Source: Lepidurus packardi (Eukaryota > Arthropoda > Branchiopoda > Notostraca > Triopsidae). Taken from it: a stretch of 64,000 nt of DNA. This document shows, piece after piece, positions 1 through 10,474 of this stretch. The notes beneath the pieces were generated by a model. It ran no database searches. It worked only from the letters and a program-made list of their open reading frames with translations, and was not told where the DNA came from. The DNA lies in contig JAKZAN010000002.1 in NCBI GenBank assembly GCA_023053545.1, forward strand, positions 168,501 to 232,500, written 5' to 3'. Position 1 is the first letter of the stretch; the number at the start of each line of letters is the position of its first letter. The position numbers and the translations under genes were made by a program.

Positions 1-461
1 ACTTCATTTGGGATACGTGTACGGGAAAAATTCGTAACGTCCGCCGAGTTTCACACCCTGGTAAGTCTGATACGCGGTAAGTCATTGGAGTCAGCCTCTT
101 CGTTACTCGGTACGGTCCCACATACTTCGGACCGAGCTTTGGACATCGTCCTCGGATACGGACGTTCCTTCGGACCAACACAATATCGCCTTCAGAGAAA
201 TCTCCTTCTCCAGAACGTCTCTTGTCATAAGTCCTCTTCTGTTTGAGCTGTTGCTCCTGGACCCGCCCGAACGCCTCCCTGCTCGTAGCCTCCACTCGGT
301 CCAAGAATTCTTCATAACTTTCACCCGCTTCTTCTGGCCATGGGTACATCGTTTCTTCAGGAAAACGAGGTTCACGTCCATACACCAACTGAAAAGGGGA
401 TTTACCGGTACTCTCTTGTACAGCAGAGTTAATGGCGAAGACAGCTCTTTGCACCACCAAG
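1..461 (-). pseudogene. Gypsy A integrase C-terminal part (downstream of hAT insertion)
   Basis: Read on the minus strand this segment continues the integrase. It starts at the residues after EWDLV, includes the conserved SPFQLVYGREP block and a charged linker, and ends with a chromatin-linker/GPY-F-type tail (TKRLTPMTYRVSDLPG, RIFPVHVSQMK). The frame is open to the window edge. It joins 5803-6902 once the hAT element and one copy of its 8-bp duplication are removed. Family knowledge: this region follows the catalytic DDE core and contacts DNA or chromatin. It is disrupted here and not functional as it stands. Confidence 0.88.
454..461. repeat. 8-bp target site duplication, left copy (CCACCAAG)
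   Basis: CCACCAAG immediately left of the hAT terminus. It is repeated exactly at 5795-5802. An 8-bp duplication is diagnostic of hAT transposition. Confidence 0.95.
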
Positions 462-487
462 CATACATGGGCGGATCAGATCCAAAA
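462..487 (+). repeat. hAT terminal inverted repeat, left
   Basis: 26 bases identical to the reverse complement of 5769-5794. It begins with CA, as hAT ends usually do. The first mismatch is at base 27. Confidence 0.95.
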
Positions 488-870
488 ACGATCCGGATCG
501 GATCTTGATCCGTGGCCCGATGCACGGATCGCCATCCGTGATCCAAAATGTAAGATCCGTCGCGAGGGATCGCGATCCGTCACCACGGATCGTTATCCGT
601 AACCACGGATCGCGATCCGTGAGCCCAGAGATCCGAGATCCATGAACCAAATATCCGAAATTTGAGATCCGTCGTGACGGATCGCGATCCGTCAACACGG
701 ATCGTGATCCGTAGCCATGGTTCGCGATCCGTGAGTCCATATAACCGAGATCCGTGAACCAAAGATTCGAAGTTCGAGATCCGTTGCCACTGATCGCGAT
801 CCGAGATCCGTGAACCAAAGATCCGAGAACCAAGAGGCAAGCGAGAACCGTTCACCTTCGGATCGCACGG
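488..870. repeat. hAT left subterminal array (GATCCG palindromes)
   Basis: Dense array built from GGATC/GATCC words. The recurring core is the 18-bp palindrome CACGGATCGCGATCCGTG with variants (clear cores near 568, 607, 678 and 791), spaced by short words such as GAGATCCGTGAACCAAA. There are few stop codons, so several spurious reading frames appear. By analogy with Ac, Tam3 and Hermes, hAT transposases bind short subterminal repeats; here the array is unusually long and palindromic. Binding by this element's own transposase is inference. Confidence 0.85.
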
Positions 871-2354
871 GCTTGTTCACACGGACATTTAGTCTGTTAC
901 AGCGACTAGAAAAAGACGGCAATGTTCCCATTGCCCTGTGAGTGTGCTGAAGAGGTATTCAGGAGGGAGGAGGGTAGGTGGCATGGGGAGGATAGGTGGG
1001 AGGGAGGGGGTGTCAGCAAGGCACTGCTTGCTCCAGTTCACAGATGAACGAAGAAACGTAGGAAGGTAGCAATAAAAACGGGCTGCATGAAGACTTCAGT
1101 GGTATGCCTTCGCTTGACGTAGGAGAGTGGGGGCACTTTTAAAGCATTGATTCTTAAACTTTTTTTGCCACAAACTCCTTTAGCGGCCTTATGAGAGCTT
1201 TTGGACCCCTTCTTCTTTTTAAAAAAAAATCCGCTAAGCGTGAATTCAGGAAAATATGAATGTAGTGAACGTTGTTGAGGTTTTTGTTGGGAAATCTAAC
1301 AGATATTCTACTAGTGAATGAAGTATTAGTTTTCGTGAACTATCATTAAAAACACAAATCGGCTTTCATAAAAGCTTTTTTCGAAGCTCTTCTTTGCCGA
1401 TAGAAAATGGATTAACGCTGTTTGATTTGTCATGAATTTGACCCGAGACATTTTCTTGTGCTAACGAGATGTATATATTTGCGTGCGCGGTGTCCCAAGC
1501 CATTCTTGACGGGAAGGCTACGGCGAGGGAGCAAGGCATTCACAAACGCATTCACAAGAGGCATTCACAAACGCTTGAATTTTTAGTCGCAGCTCTACGC
1601 TAGTCTTCGCGCAGTTTAGCGGCTACACTAGCAGGACTCAGGAGGAGAGAAAGGTCGGAGTTTGCCCCGCGAGCTCTTCATAAGGGCAGACATAAAAAAG
1701 GACCGTCTTCGCCCCCATACTACTTCGTCAGACTTTTCCCCTTTCCTTCTACCTCTGTCTCCCCTATACACTTAAAAAACTAGACAGTTTTCGTTAGAAA
1801 AGTAGGGAGCTACATTTCGTCATTTCAGTTCCATACGTCAACGGGTAGCATACACTACTTCGTCCACTTCTGGCTTGTTTCCAGCGTTATATTTTAAATC
1901 GAAGTTATTTTTTAAATTAACAACTTTTTCAAGGAAAAGGAATCTAAGGTGAGTTAGTTACAAGTCATGACTATTTTGTTACTTTAATCCACATATACGT
2001 GGATTCAGATGAAATTTTATATATGTAGCTATTATTTATATTCAAGAATTTGATGATAATCAATATTTTTATGGTGGTCCTTCTCATAGAACTTACCCCT
2101 AAGCCCTAACTCTCGACTCGCAGACATTTAGTATACCAATTAGTGAGGTTATATAAAAGTTACTGTTCAGTACTCTTTAAATACAATACCCAGTTAAATA
2201 TTCTATTTCTGCAATGAAAGCACAGCACTGGTTTTAGTACAACACTTTATAAACCCTTAATTGAAAACGTAACATAGGTCAGCGTCCTTATTGTAATGAA
2301 TATTTCCGGAAATTTCAGGCATCGTTCAGAGAGTTCAGTCAATGGTTGAGCAAC
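871..2354. other. hAT leader region, no gene seen
   Basis: No convincing coding frame. Contains short direct repeats around 1537-1580 (CATTCACAA words) and becomes AT-rich from about 1880 towards the transposase start, which would suit a promoter and 5' UTR. No splice structure could be assigned. Confidence 0.5.
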
Positions 2355-4517
2355 ATGAATCTTGAAGATTTGAACGAAAATGAGCCCGGTGCGGAAGTTT
2401 CGAACGAAACCGACTCCGAGGCTGTCCATGGGCAGGTGCCACGTAGTCTTGAGGATTTTTTCGCATTTGCGTCCAGTGCGAAGGCTAAGCCTAGTTCTGG
2501 AGCGCGAAAAGTAGTCGAAAGTAAGACTCTAAAGTGCCTACAACCAAACTGCAATAAACTAATAAGGCAGAGCGGCGGTTCGACGAGCAATTTTTTGAGG
2601 CATTTGAAAGCTTGCCATCCAGAACAATACGCAGAATATGAGAAAGGAAAAATGGATAAAAGGTCTCGCAACAAGGCAAACTCTCCCGAGCTACAAACCC
2701 AAACAAACATTGTGCATTACGCTAACAACTCTTCAAAGCAAGCCAAAATCACTTCGCTGCTTGTACATGTAGTTAGCGAAAATATGCTTCCGTTTTCTTT
2801 AATGGATTCTTCGTCCTTTAAGGCACTTATCAAGGAGCTTGATCCGCGATATAGATTGCCTTCTAGACGGAATCTTCGTCGTATAATTGTGGATAAATCA
2901 GAAGAATGCAAGGAAGTCATGAGAAGAAACATCCTCGACGCCAGTTCTCACACATCCATTCACTTGACAGTTGACCTCTGGAGTAGCCGTGCGAAGCAAA
3001 GCATCATAGGTCTTCGCTTCCACGCGCTTACGAAAGAATGGAAGCTTATTCATCAGACAATTGCGTTCCGTCATTTCCCCGGAAAACACTCCGGTGAAAG
3101 GATAAAAAGTTTCATTAGAAACACACTAGCCGAATATGGCGTTTATTTGAGCTCCGTTGAATACTGTGTGACGGATAACGCAGCTAACATGCTGAATGCA
3201 TTTAAGTTTTCTAAGAAAAACTTAAGCATTCCATCCCTTGACCCTGAAAATGAGCTCATGCTAGACAGTGATGAAGAATCAGGATTACTGACACATTGCC
3301 CTGCGGAAAGCAATCTGAACGAATCGCAGGAAAGCGACGATGACGCCAATGCAGACGAAAGCTGTGAGATGACTGAATTTTTCGAAGACGCAGGAGACTC
3401 TACTCCCGAAAATAGTGAGTACTGCGGGGTGGACGTTACTGTGTACGATAATTTCATGGGCATAGAACGTCTTCCCTGTATCATACACACGTTACAGTTG
3501 GTTTTAAAAGACGCTGTAACCCACTGTAAAGCGCAGCTCAAGGCCATAGAGTCCGTCAAGAAAGTCGTCGCCTTTTTCAGGAGGTCAAACAAGTATTCCG
3601 AATCTTTAGCCCAGAAAGCTAGTCTCAGTCTCGTGTATCCGGTTGTGACCAGGTGGAATAGCAACTATCTGATGCTAGAGAGATTTGTTAGTTTGTGGGA
3701 TTTTGTGTCATGTACTTTATTAGAAGCTAGACAAGAGAAGGCATTAAACATCCCCCAGATGCCATCGAAAGATAAAGAGTACTTTAAGCAACTTTTGTCT
3801 GTTCTCTCGGCTTTTAGCGAAGTAACTCAAATTTTACAGTCAGATGACATCACGTCGTCAAAGGTTATTCCGTGTCTGTTTGGAATTGACCTCTTTCTTT
3901 GCAAATCTCTGCAATACGAGTCTTATAAAGAACATCACTCTCTTGTTCGCAAGTTGCACGAGTCACTTAAATTGAGGTTTAGCCAAGTAGTTGTTGAGAA
4001 TGTTTGGATTCTAGCCACTTGCTTGGATCCAAACTATAAAATTGAGCCTTTCCGGCAAGCAGAAAATTTTTTGACTGAGCTCCCCGGGTTGTTGAAACTT
4101 CTGACAGTCAACGAAGTTTCGAGAATTCTGCGAAGATCCCTTTCTGAATCCGCAGAGTCCTCCCAGAATGAACAGGCAGTGCAGGTGGCGGCACCGAATG
4201 CCTTTTCAGTTTTAGGCTACTTGGCCTCTGCACAGAATTCAAATAGCTCATCGAGCGAGACCGCCAGATATCTCGGTGCTGGTTTACAAGCGGGGGCCAC
4301 CCCATTAGCATTTTGGAAAGATTCTGTTAAATCGCTCCCGCGGCTTTCTCACCTTGCGCAGCGATACTTATCAGTACCTGCAAGCACGTCCGATGTTGAA
4401 AGGTTATTTTCAATATCTGGAGCGTTAGTCCGGGCTCGACGTTCTAGGCTCACCCCTTCAATTGTTGAAAACTTGATTTTATTGCGAGAAAATAAATGTG
4501 ATGAACTACAATTCTAA
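2355..4517 (+). CDS. hAT transposase with BED-type zinc finger
   Basis: Cut-and-paste transposase, 720 residues from the ATG at 2355; the frame opens nine bases earlier at a TTG. A BED-like finger at residues about 61-88 has the pattern C-x4-C ... H-x4-H (CLQPNC, HLKACH). The RNase-H-like catalytic core shows the first Asp in LTVDLWSS (about 207) and the second in CVTDNAAN (about 274). An acidic insert follows, then the PCIIHTLQLV and TRWNSNYLML blocks. The C-terminal hAT dimerisation region has SVPASTSDVERLFSISG, which supplies the family's catalytic Glu. There is no stop or frameshift, and the length is usual for the family. It is presumed to act on the terminal and subterminal repeats of the same element. 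Whether it is expressed is unknown. Confidence 0.93.
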   Translation: MNLEDLNENEPGAEVSNETDSEAVHGQVPRSLEDFFAFASSAKAKPSSGARKVVESKTLKCLQPNCNKLIRQSGGSTSNFLRHLKACHPEQYAEYEKGKMDKRSRNKANSPELQTQTNIVHYANNSSKQAKITSLLVHVVSENMLPFSLMDSSSFKALIKELDPRYRLPSRRNLRRIIVDKSEECKEVMRRNILDASSHTSIHLTVDLWSSRAKQSIIGLRFHALTKEWKLIHQTIAFRHFPGKHSGERIKSFIRNTLAEYGVYLSSVEYCVTDNAANMLNAFKFSKKNLSIPSLDPENELMLDSDEESGLLTHCPAESNLNESQESDDDANADESCEMTEFFEDAGDSTPENSEYCGVDVTVYDNFMGIERLPCIIHTLQLVLKDAVTHCKAQLKAIESVKKVVAFFRRSNKYSESLAQKASLSLVYPVVTRWNSNYLMLERFVSLWDFVSCTLLEARQEKALNIPQMPSKDKEYFKQLLSVLSAFSEVTQILQSDDITSSKVIPCLFGIDLFLCKSLQYESYKEHHSLVRKLHESLKLRFSQVVVENVWILATCLDPNYKIEPFRQAENFLTELPGLLKLLTVNEVSRILRRSLSESAESSQNEQAVQVAAPNAFSVLGYLASAQNSNSSSSETARYLGAGLQAGATPLAFWKDSVKSLPRLSHLAQRYLSVPASTSDVERLFSISGALVRARRSRLTPSIVENLILLRENKCDELQF

Positions 4518-5374
4518 TCAATCGATAATACTACGAGTCCCTACCTACGAGTCCCAATCTAGGAGTCCCTATCCAAGAGCTCAGTGTGTTCCCCCGTGTG
4601 TGATATAATTCTAATTGTTGAAATCTTATGTCATTCTTCCTGCCACTTACCTGTATTGTATGATCATTAAACAAGAACAAGTTAAACAAAACAAACGCAT
4701 ACCGTGAAAAATTTGCCTGATACTTAAACTAAACTTCTTACTGTAGAAAATGTTATTAACTTGCCTACTTTTTTCCAAAAATGGCTTTTTATACATTCCT
4801 CTTAAAAGTCTAGAAGACGCGTAATTTTTATAATTATATAACTCAAAAACCACAAAACCGAATTAACGCCAACTTAACATAAAATGCAAGAGCAGTTAGG
4901 AAAACGGTTTCCAATAGATGACAGTAAATAATAGTATGTAACAGAGCTAAAAATGCGTTTGGCAAAATTTAAAGCAGGGCGGGTCACGATTAAGGCCCCG
5001 GTATGAACAAACCCACTTATGAGAGAATAACAAGAAAAATTGTCATAGATGATGCTGTACAAATATTTCACACATCAAAGAAACTGTTTTGACAGTAATG
5101 TTGCTGATGCGGATACCAAGTGCAACAGTTTGAGTTTTTCTTGAAAAAGCTTTTACTAAATTTGTAAGTTACGGCTAAAATTTAATACTTTTTTATTATA
5201 CGGAAAAGTAGAAATCGGGCAAACTGTTGCACTAGCTCGGATTTTTTTAAAACTTTAAGGGAAAAAAAGCAAAATCGGTTAGATACTTACAAAAGTTTGA
5301 TAAACTTTCTTCAAGGGGTCAAATTTGAAGAAAACTGTCTCACACTCTACTCGACAGAAACTAAAAAAAGTAAT
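4518..5374. other. hAT trailer, AT-rich, no gene seen
   Basis: Follows the transposase stop. Near 4540-4580 a short repeat of ACGAGTCCC/GGAGTCCC words occurs. The rest is AT-rich with no supported coding frame. Confidence 0.5.
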
Positions 5375-5768
5375 GGTTCTTAGGTCTCGATTCTTCAAAA
5401 ACGGTTCTCGGATCTTTTACGGTTCTTTGAAAACGGTTCTCGGATCTTTTACGGTTCTTTGAAAACGGTTCTCGGATCTTTCCGCAAATCACAGCTCTCT
5501 GAAAATGGATCTCGGATCTTTGAAAACAGCTCGCGGATCTTTGTCAACGGATCACGGATCTCGGATCACGGATCTTGGATCTCTCATTCCGGAAAACGGA
5601 TCGCGGATCTTTTTAAATGGATCACGGATCCCTGTTCAAACCACGGATCTCGGATCGCGATCCGAATTTGCGATTCGGATCGCGATCCGCGATCCGTCTG
5701 AACTTCAGTCGCGATCCGTAACGGATCAGAAGATCCATTTTTTGCGATCCGGATCTGATCCAGATCCA
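5375..5768. repeat. hAT right subterminal array (GATCCG palindromes)
   Basis: Mirror partner of the left array. It begins with GGTTCTCGGATCTTTTAC-type units, moves to closely packed CACGGATCTCGGATC words, and ends with palindromic CGGATCGCGATCCG cores (5652-5690). Together with 488-870 it forms an imperfect inverted repeat of almost 400 bp per arm beyond the 26-bp ends. Confidence 0.85.
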
Positions 5769-5794
5769 TTTTGGATCTGATCCGCCCATGTATG
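5769..5794 (-). repeat. hAT terminal inverted repeat, right
   Basis: Exact reverse complement of 462-487. The element ends at 5794, directly before the second CCACCAAG. Confidence 0.95.
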
Positions 5795-5802
5795 CCACCA
5801 AG
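5795..5802. repeat. 8-bp target site duplication, right copy (CCACCAAG)
   Basis: Second copy of the 8-bp duplication. Removing 462-5802 rejoins the gypsy A integrase in frame. Confidence 0.95.
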
Positions 5803-6902
5803 TCCCATTCTACTTGTTCGGGGAGGAATCCAATCAGCACTTCCGTGAGAGTACGATTTACCCTTTCGCACAGCCCATTGGATTGGGGATGATATGCTGC
5901 CGCCATCGCGTGTCGAATCTGCAACTGCTCCAAGGCCTTTTCAAGCTCCTCGGACGTGAAGCCCGATCCTCGGTCACTTATGAGCTTGCTAGGCGTGCCA
6001 TGACGGGTAATAAGTGTATTGAGGAGAAAGTCACTAATAATACGCGACGACGTGTCCGGAACAGCTGCAGCTTCCACCCATTTCGTGGTATAATCTGTAC
6101 AAACTAGCAAATGTCGATTCCCGCTGCGAGTTTCTGGAAGAGGGCCAACGTGGTCAATACCCACGGTGTGAAATGGGTCGAAGGGTATAGGGATTGGTTG
6201 AAGAGTCCCGGATAGTTCCCCAGGTGGTTGCTTCTTGAACTGGCAATGCACGCAGCCGGCTACGAATCTTATAACATGTTTTCTCATTCGAGGCCACCAA
6301 TACCGCTGCCTAATGCGCGCCGTAGTCTTCGACACGCCTAAGTGACCTCCACATGAGCCCGCGTGGCAATTCTCCATGATATCTCGTCGATGGTCCATTG
6401 GCACGGCTAACAGGAATCTCCTACTTCCGGGGTAACCCTTTTTATACAGGAGACCATCTCGTAGCACAAATTCCGCAGAAATGCGACGCCGTTCGCCCCG
6501 TGATACACTTGTGATTTCCCCGCGGTCACCGGAATCTTCCATGACCTGATCCATAATCGCTAAGATCGGGGCTAGCTTCGGGTCTGCTCTTTGAGACGAA
6601 ATCAAATCCCGCTTCGTGACTTTGGGACCAATCGCACAAACTGCCATTTCGTTCGGGGGAGTCGTTTCCTCGGGGCTCCCTGCTGCCGCTCGGGATAGTG
6701 CATCAGCCACAACGTTAGTCTTACCCGCACGGTGTTTGAACGTTATGTCGTATGCTTGTAGTGCCATTACCCAGCGACCGAATTTAGTGTGCATTGTCTG
6801 TTTTGAATAGAGCCAGGCAACAGCTGAATTGTCCGTAGCGATGGTGAATGGTCTACCGTATACATAGCTCCGGAATTTCTCTACCAATAGCCAGACATTC
6901 AA
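5803..6902 (-). pseudogene. Gypsy A pol: end of RNase H and integrase core
   Basis: Open minus-strand frame from an RNase H tail (ATDNSAVAWLYS, VVADALSR) through the integrase. The HHCC zinc region is visible (CHAGSCGGHLGVSKT ... CVHCQF). The DDE core shows IDHVGPLP, the second Asp in LISDRGSGFTSEE and the Glu in YHPQSNGLCERVNRTL. The frame is cut at EWDLV by the hAT insertion; readthrough past that point into GATC repeats is artefactual. The upstream join to RNase H needs a frameshift near 6890-6900, so this piece cannot be made from the preceding frame as it stands. Confidence 0.88.
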
Positions 6903-7392
6903 GTTCGTTACTATGATATACCTCTTCGGTGGAGGTCAGACGTCGACTAGCAAAAGCAACCGTGACCTCTTCATCTCCTTGCTTCTGGACTAGAACTGCC
7001 CCAAGTCCAGAGCCACTGGCATCTGTGTGTATTTCTGTAGGTAAGCCATCCTGGAAATGTGCGAGGACAGGAGAACAAGTTAGCGCATCTTGTAACTCTC
7101 GAAACGCGGCCTCTTGGTTTTTGGACCAACACCAAACACTGCACTTTTTAAGGAGCAGCGTAAGGGGACTTGATTTAGACGCGAAATTTTCAATGAACCG
7201 GCGATAGTAGCTTGCGAGGCCAAGGAAGCTTCTAAGGTCGCGAACGCACGCTGGTGTCGGGTAATTACGAATGGCTGAAACCTTTTCGGGATCAGGACTC
7301 AATCCTTTATTGCTAATGACATGACCCAGGTACCGCACTTTCGGTGCACCAAACACGCACTTTTCTAGTCTCAAGGTTAACCCGCTAGATTG
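6890..7392 (-). pseudogene. Gypsy A pol: RT thumb/connection and RNase H
   Basis: Minus-strand frame from RLEKCVFGAPKVRYLGHVIS (end of RT) through SFLGLASYYRRFIENF to the RNase H motif HTDASGSGLGAVLVQ and YHSNELECLAI. It is offset from the RT frame by a small indel near 7393 (the RT frame runs into a stop after RLAHVL) and from the integrase frame by a second one near 6890-6900. Both breaks fall inside conserved sequence, so they are decay and not programmed frameshifts. Confidence 0.85.
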
Positions 7393-7394
7393 GA

Positions 7395-9086
7395 TCAGAG
7401 AACATGAGCCAGCCTCTGCAAATGTTCCTCGAAAGTGTCTGCGTACACCAGTACATCATCTAGATACACTAAACATTGGTCCCATTTCAATCCAGCTAAA
7501 ACGCGATCCATCAGCCGCTGGAACGTGGCCGGTGCATTGTTCAGACCGAATGGCATGCGATTAAATTCATACAAACCGTCGGGTGTAATGAAAGCTGTCT
7601 TCTCTCTGTCCTTTGGCTCCACTGGCACCTGCCAATATCCACTAGCCAGATCAAGAGAAGTGAAATAACGAGAAGTTCCAACGCGATCTAAGATGTCGTC
7701 GATTCTCGGAAGGGGGTAGACATCTCTCTTGGTAATCGTGTTCAAGCGACGATAGTCGACACAGAACCGGATTGTGCCATCCTTCTTCTGGACCAGTACG
7801 ACGGGAGACGACCAAGGGCTCGTTGATTCGGAGATGACGCCCCCTTGTAGCATCTGCTCCACCTGTTCCGCAATTTGCTCCCGCTCTTGAGGGGACACGC
7901 GACGTGGACGAGCATGCACCGGTGGGTGTTCGTCTGTGTTGATGATATGGGTAACGACGCTCGTGGAACCCAGTCGACAGCCAGGGAAATGGAACGCTCC
8001 TACGTGCTGTCGTACGAGCGCTACAATGCCAGATTTATCTTCCTTGCTAAGGGACCCGTCTAAGTTAATATATTGTCGCCAGGCGTCTACGTTCTTCCTA
8101 TCTGTCTCCCGATTCTCGTTATCTTTCTCAGGACATGCAGTAAGAGGCAGGACCCGTGCAAATGAGCTGCCGCTCATTAAATGTTTATTTTGTCTAAACC
8201 GTAACGGATAATCACCCAGGTTCAATACAGCTACCTCTACTTCCCGATTACTCACAGTTAAAATACATCCTGGTGTAACCCACTCCTTCTGTGGTTGCGC
8301 GTTACATGTTGGGGGAAGGCAAATTGACGGGACATCTCCGTGAGGAATACTTGCCCTTACGAATTTTAACGCCCTGGGCGGGATGGTAGTGGGTGCAGCG
8401 CACACAAGGACACCCAGGTCCCCTGTAGATTTGTTCCCGTCTCCCGTAATGTTGCACAAAAATTCTTCCGTGTCTTGAGGATCAGCTTCAACCTTTTCTT
8501 CGGGAGATGGGGATGTCAGGGTACTGGAGGGTACGATGTGTAAACTCCGACCTCGTACAGTCAACAAGGGCTTCGCATAAAGGATCCAGTCCATGCCCAG
8601 TATCACCGAAAAAGGGGCGTTAGCTATCACTAAGAAGTCTTGTTGCCACCTACTATTATCTGCTTCCCAACTGAAATCCAACACCATCCGTCCAAAAATG
8701 TCAAGGCCAGCATTGTTTGCTCCTACGATTGCGGGCCCGATATACGGCAGAATCTCCGACTGTAGGCCACCTAACTCGCCATGTCTGATTACCGAACTTG
8801 AAGCTCCCGTGTCTACGAGGGCGAAAAACTTTCCGACTCCTTTTATTTCAATTGGAATGATGGGGAGTATCGAGTGACCGGTGTTGGACTTCACATTCAT
8901 CGCGGGGACTTGCTGAATTATTGCCGGCCTTGCCCCCTCGGGCCGGTAAACTCGTTTCCCGACTGTTGGGTGCAGCTGCGTGCTAGATGTCCCCGTTCTC
9001 CGCAGCGAAAGCAGGAACCGTTGAAACTCCCCGGACCACCACGGCGGCTTGGACAATCTCTGGCGACATGCCCGATCCGGTTGCAC
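7395..9086 (-). pseudogene. Gypsy A pol: protease and reverse transcriptase
   Basis: 563-codon minus-strand frame. The aspartic protease is centred on ALVDTGASSSVI (about residue 90). The RT palm runs from VQKKDGTIRFCVDYR through FTSLDLASGYWQV, with the catalytic Asp in LDLASG, to CLVYLDDVLVY, the YxDD motif. The frame overlaps gag by about 170 bases in the -1 register relative to gag, which is the usual Ty3/gypsy arrangement for a -1 programmed frameshift. It ends at a mutation near 7393 and so lacks RNase H and integrase in frame. Confidence 0.9.
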
Positions 9087-9994
9087 TCGTAACAGGTTAC
9101 TCCCCTTGGGTCACGACGGGTCGCATTGTTGGAGGTTCTGTCCCGGTCTTCCAGTTTCTTTATTCGATCTAGAATTTTGTCTAGCGTAGCCCCAATTGCA
9201 TCGTGTGTGGCGGTCTCATTTCTTGAAGCATCATGATTTGGGTAGAGAGCTGTAGGCATGCTTAGAGGCTGATCCGGAGGATTCGTCACCGACAGAGCCG
9301 GAGCCATGATGCCTGTCTCATAAGGGTTGGGGAGGATTTTTTCAATGCGGTCTACCAGCCCCAAGAAACTTTTCATTGTTGTAGGGTTGTGTGAAATAAT
9401 GGACGCTGCTACATCGGGCCTACAGAGACCCTTGATGATCCGATTAATCTGTTCGTCCTCGGTTAACGGAACCGGGCATCTTTTACATAGTTTTAATTTT
9501 GCATACACGTAATTGTTCGTTGGTTCTTGTGGAAGCTGACGCCTCTTCTCTACAAGATGACTCCACTCTTCCAGGGTGAGCGCCCTCCCAAATGCCTTCA
9601 CAATACCTTTCTTCCAAGCGTCCCACGTTTTATGGCAATATCCCTGCGTCTCTTGCCAATACCATACCGCTCCAGCGATCTTTCCTAAGGCCGCTCGCAA
9701 GTGACAATCTTCCGTCCACTTCTCTACTTCTCCCACGCGGTGTACAGTCTCCAACCACTGCTCCACATTTTCGTGCCTCTCGCCGGAAAAAGTGGGGATG
9801 ACCGCAAGACTGCTGGAACTAATTTTTGGACCAGGCTCCTGACGCACAAGTATTTGTTGTTGCAGAGTTTTCAGAACCTCTAGCTGACTCTCGAGGATTC
9901 TTTCCATCGCCATTGAGCTAGTCGGTGAAAGAAGCTCGGTTTGGTGTTCCTCTGTACTGACAGTTTTCTCCACACCTTGGGACCGAGTGTGCAT
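8918..9994 (-). CDS. Gypsy A Gag (capsid/nucleocapsid)
   Basis: 358-residue structural protein starting at the ATG nearest the primer-binding site. A capsid-like region (ERHENVEQWLETVHRVGEVE ... LTLEEWSHLVEK) is followed by two CCHC zinc knuckles near the C-terminus, CYECNRIGHVARDC and CFRCGERGHLARSC, which bind genomic RNA in this family. The length is normal and I see no internal stop. The 3' end overlaps pol in the -1 register. Although gag is open, the element is inactive because pol is broken. Confidence 0.88.
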   Translation of the reverse strand: MHTRSQGVEKTVSTEEHQTELLSPTSSMAMERILESQLEVLKTLQQQILVRQEPGPKISSSSLAVIPTFSGERHENVEQWLETVHRVGEVEKWTEDCHLRAALGKIAGAVWYWQETQGYCHKTWDAWKKGIVKAFGRALTLEEWSHLVEKRRQLPQEPTNNYVYAKLKLCKRCPVPLTEDEQINRIIKGLCRPDVAASIISHNPTTMKSFLGLVDRIEKILPNPYETGIMAPALSVTNPPDQPLSMPTALYPNHDASRNETATHDAIGATLDKILDRIKKLEDRDRTSNNATRRDPRGVTCYECNRIGHVARDCPSRRGGPGSFNGSCFRCGERGHLARSCTQQSGNEFTGPRGQGRQ

Positions 9995-10097
9995 ACCGGT
10001 TCTTGCTTTACGTCACTTGACTCGATTATTCACCTCGCATAACTTCACTCAATTTAAATCGTAACTAATATCACTAAACGGGGTGTTTTCTGAGTTC

Positions 10098-10115
10098 ATC
10101 CCACTTCTGACACCA
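10098..10115 (-). promoter_or_regulatory. Gypsy A primer-binding site
   Basis: Minus-strand TGGTGTCAGAAGTGGGAT lies three bases inside the LTR end, as expected for a tRNA primer-binding site. The exact tRNA is not assigned. Confidence 0.75.
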
Positions 10116-10118
10116 AAA

Positions 10119-10474
10119 TGTCACGGTTCGCCTTTTTCAAGTGCTGTATTGCCTTCCCGTTCCCAAACCGAACTCCCCTCTTGTACATTCCTTCCCCTTT
10201 TTATATCGCTTGGCGGTCTTTCTTCAGCGAACATCCCTCTTCAAACGTTGGTCCTTCATTGACCCTTGCCCTTCGCCAAGAATCCGCCACCCACTCCCAA
10301 AACGTGCAAATTAAGCAAGGCCAAAGTGTTTTATCCCCTTCGATAGCCTCAGTTTGTCGCCCTCTCCGCAATCACCTTGCCATACCCCCTCGAGTCCCCA
10401 AGGACGACGCTTCGAAGAAAGCAGCCAAGGAGCCTGGGGAGCAGCAAGGTTCACCACGGGTACGGAACGCCACA
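10119..10474 (-). repeat. Gypsy A 5' LTR (approximate outer end)
   Basis: Minus-strand LTR ending ...CGTGACA beside the primer-binding site. The outer boundary at 10474 is set by TGTGGCGTTCCG and by the start of mitochondrial sequence at 10475. It cannot be confirmed by pairing because the second LTR is outside the window. An open frame across it (10118-10492) is not a gene. Confidence 0.72.

Larger units (their letters stand above)
462..5794 (+). mobile_element. Complete hAT DNA transposon (5333 bp) inside gypsy A integrase
   Basis: Flanked by the perfect 8-bp duplication CCACCAAG and bounded by a 26-bp perfect terminal inverted repeat starting CATACATGGGCG. Inside, from left to right: a GATCCG-rich subterminal array (488-870), about 1.5 kb of leader, one open transposase frame (2355-4517), about 0.85 kb of AT-rich trailer, and a second GATCCG-rich array (5375-5768) in inverted orientation. 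Termini, duplication and frame all look intact, so it is a candidate autonomous element. It post-dates gypsy A because it splits its integrase codons precisely. Confidence 0.95.
1..10474 (-). mobile_element. Ty3/gypsy LTR retrotransposon A (right LTR to left window edge)
   Basis: Minus-strand element read from an LTR at 10119-10474 through gag, protease, RT, RNase H and integrase to the window's left edge. The other LTR lies outside, so target duplication and LTR divergence cannot be scored. It is interrupted by a complete hAT element at 462-5794. Pol carries at least two frameshifts (near 7393 and 6890-6900), so it is an inactive copy. Protein style (VDTGASS protease, YLDD RT, HHCC/DDE integrase) is that of insect-type Ty3/gypsy. 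Confidence 0.93.

Noticed and set aside
429-931. Open frames with recurring SRI/DHGS residues (also 5459-5871)
   Set aside because: They arise because GATCCG-type repeats contain few stops; non-coding subterminal arrays of the hAT element.
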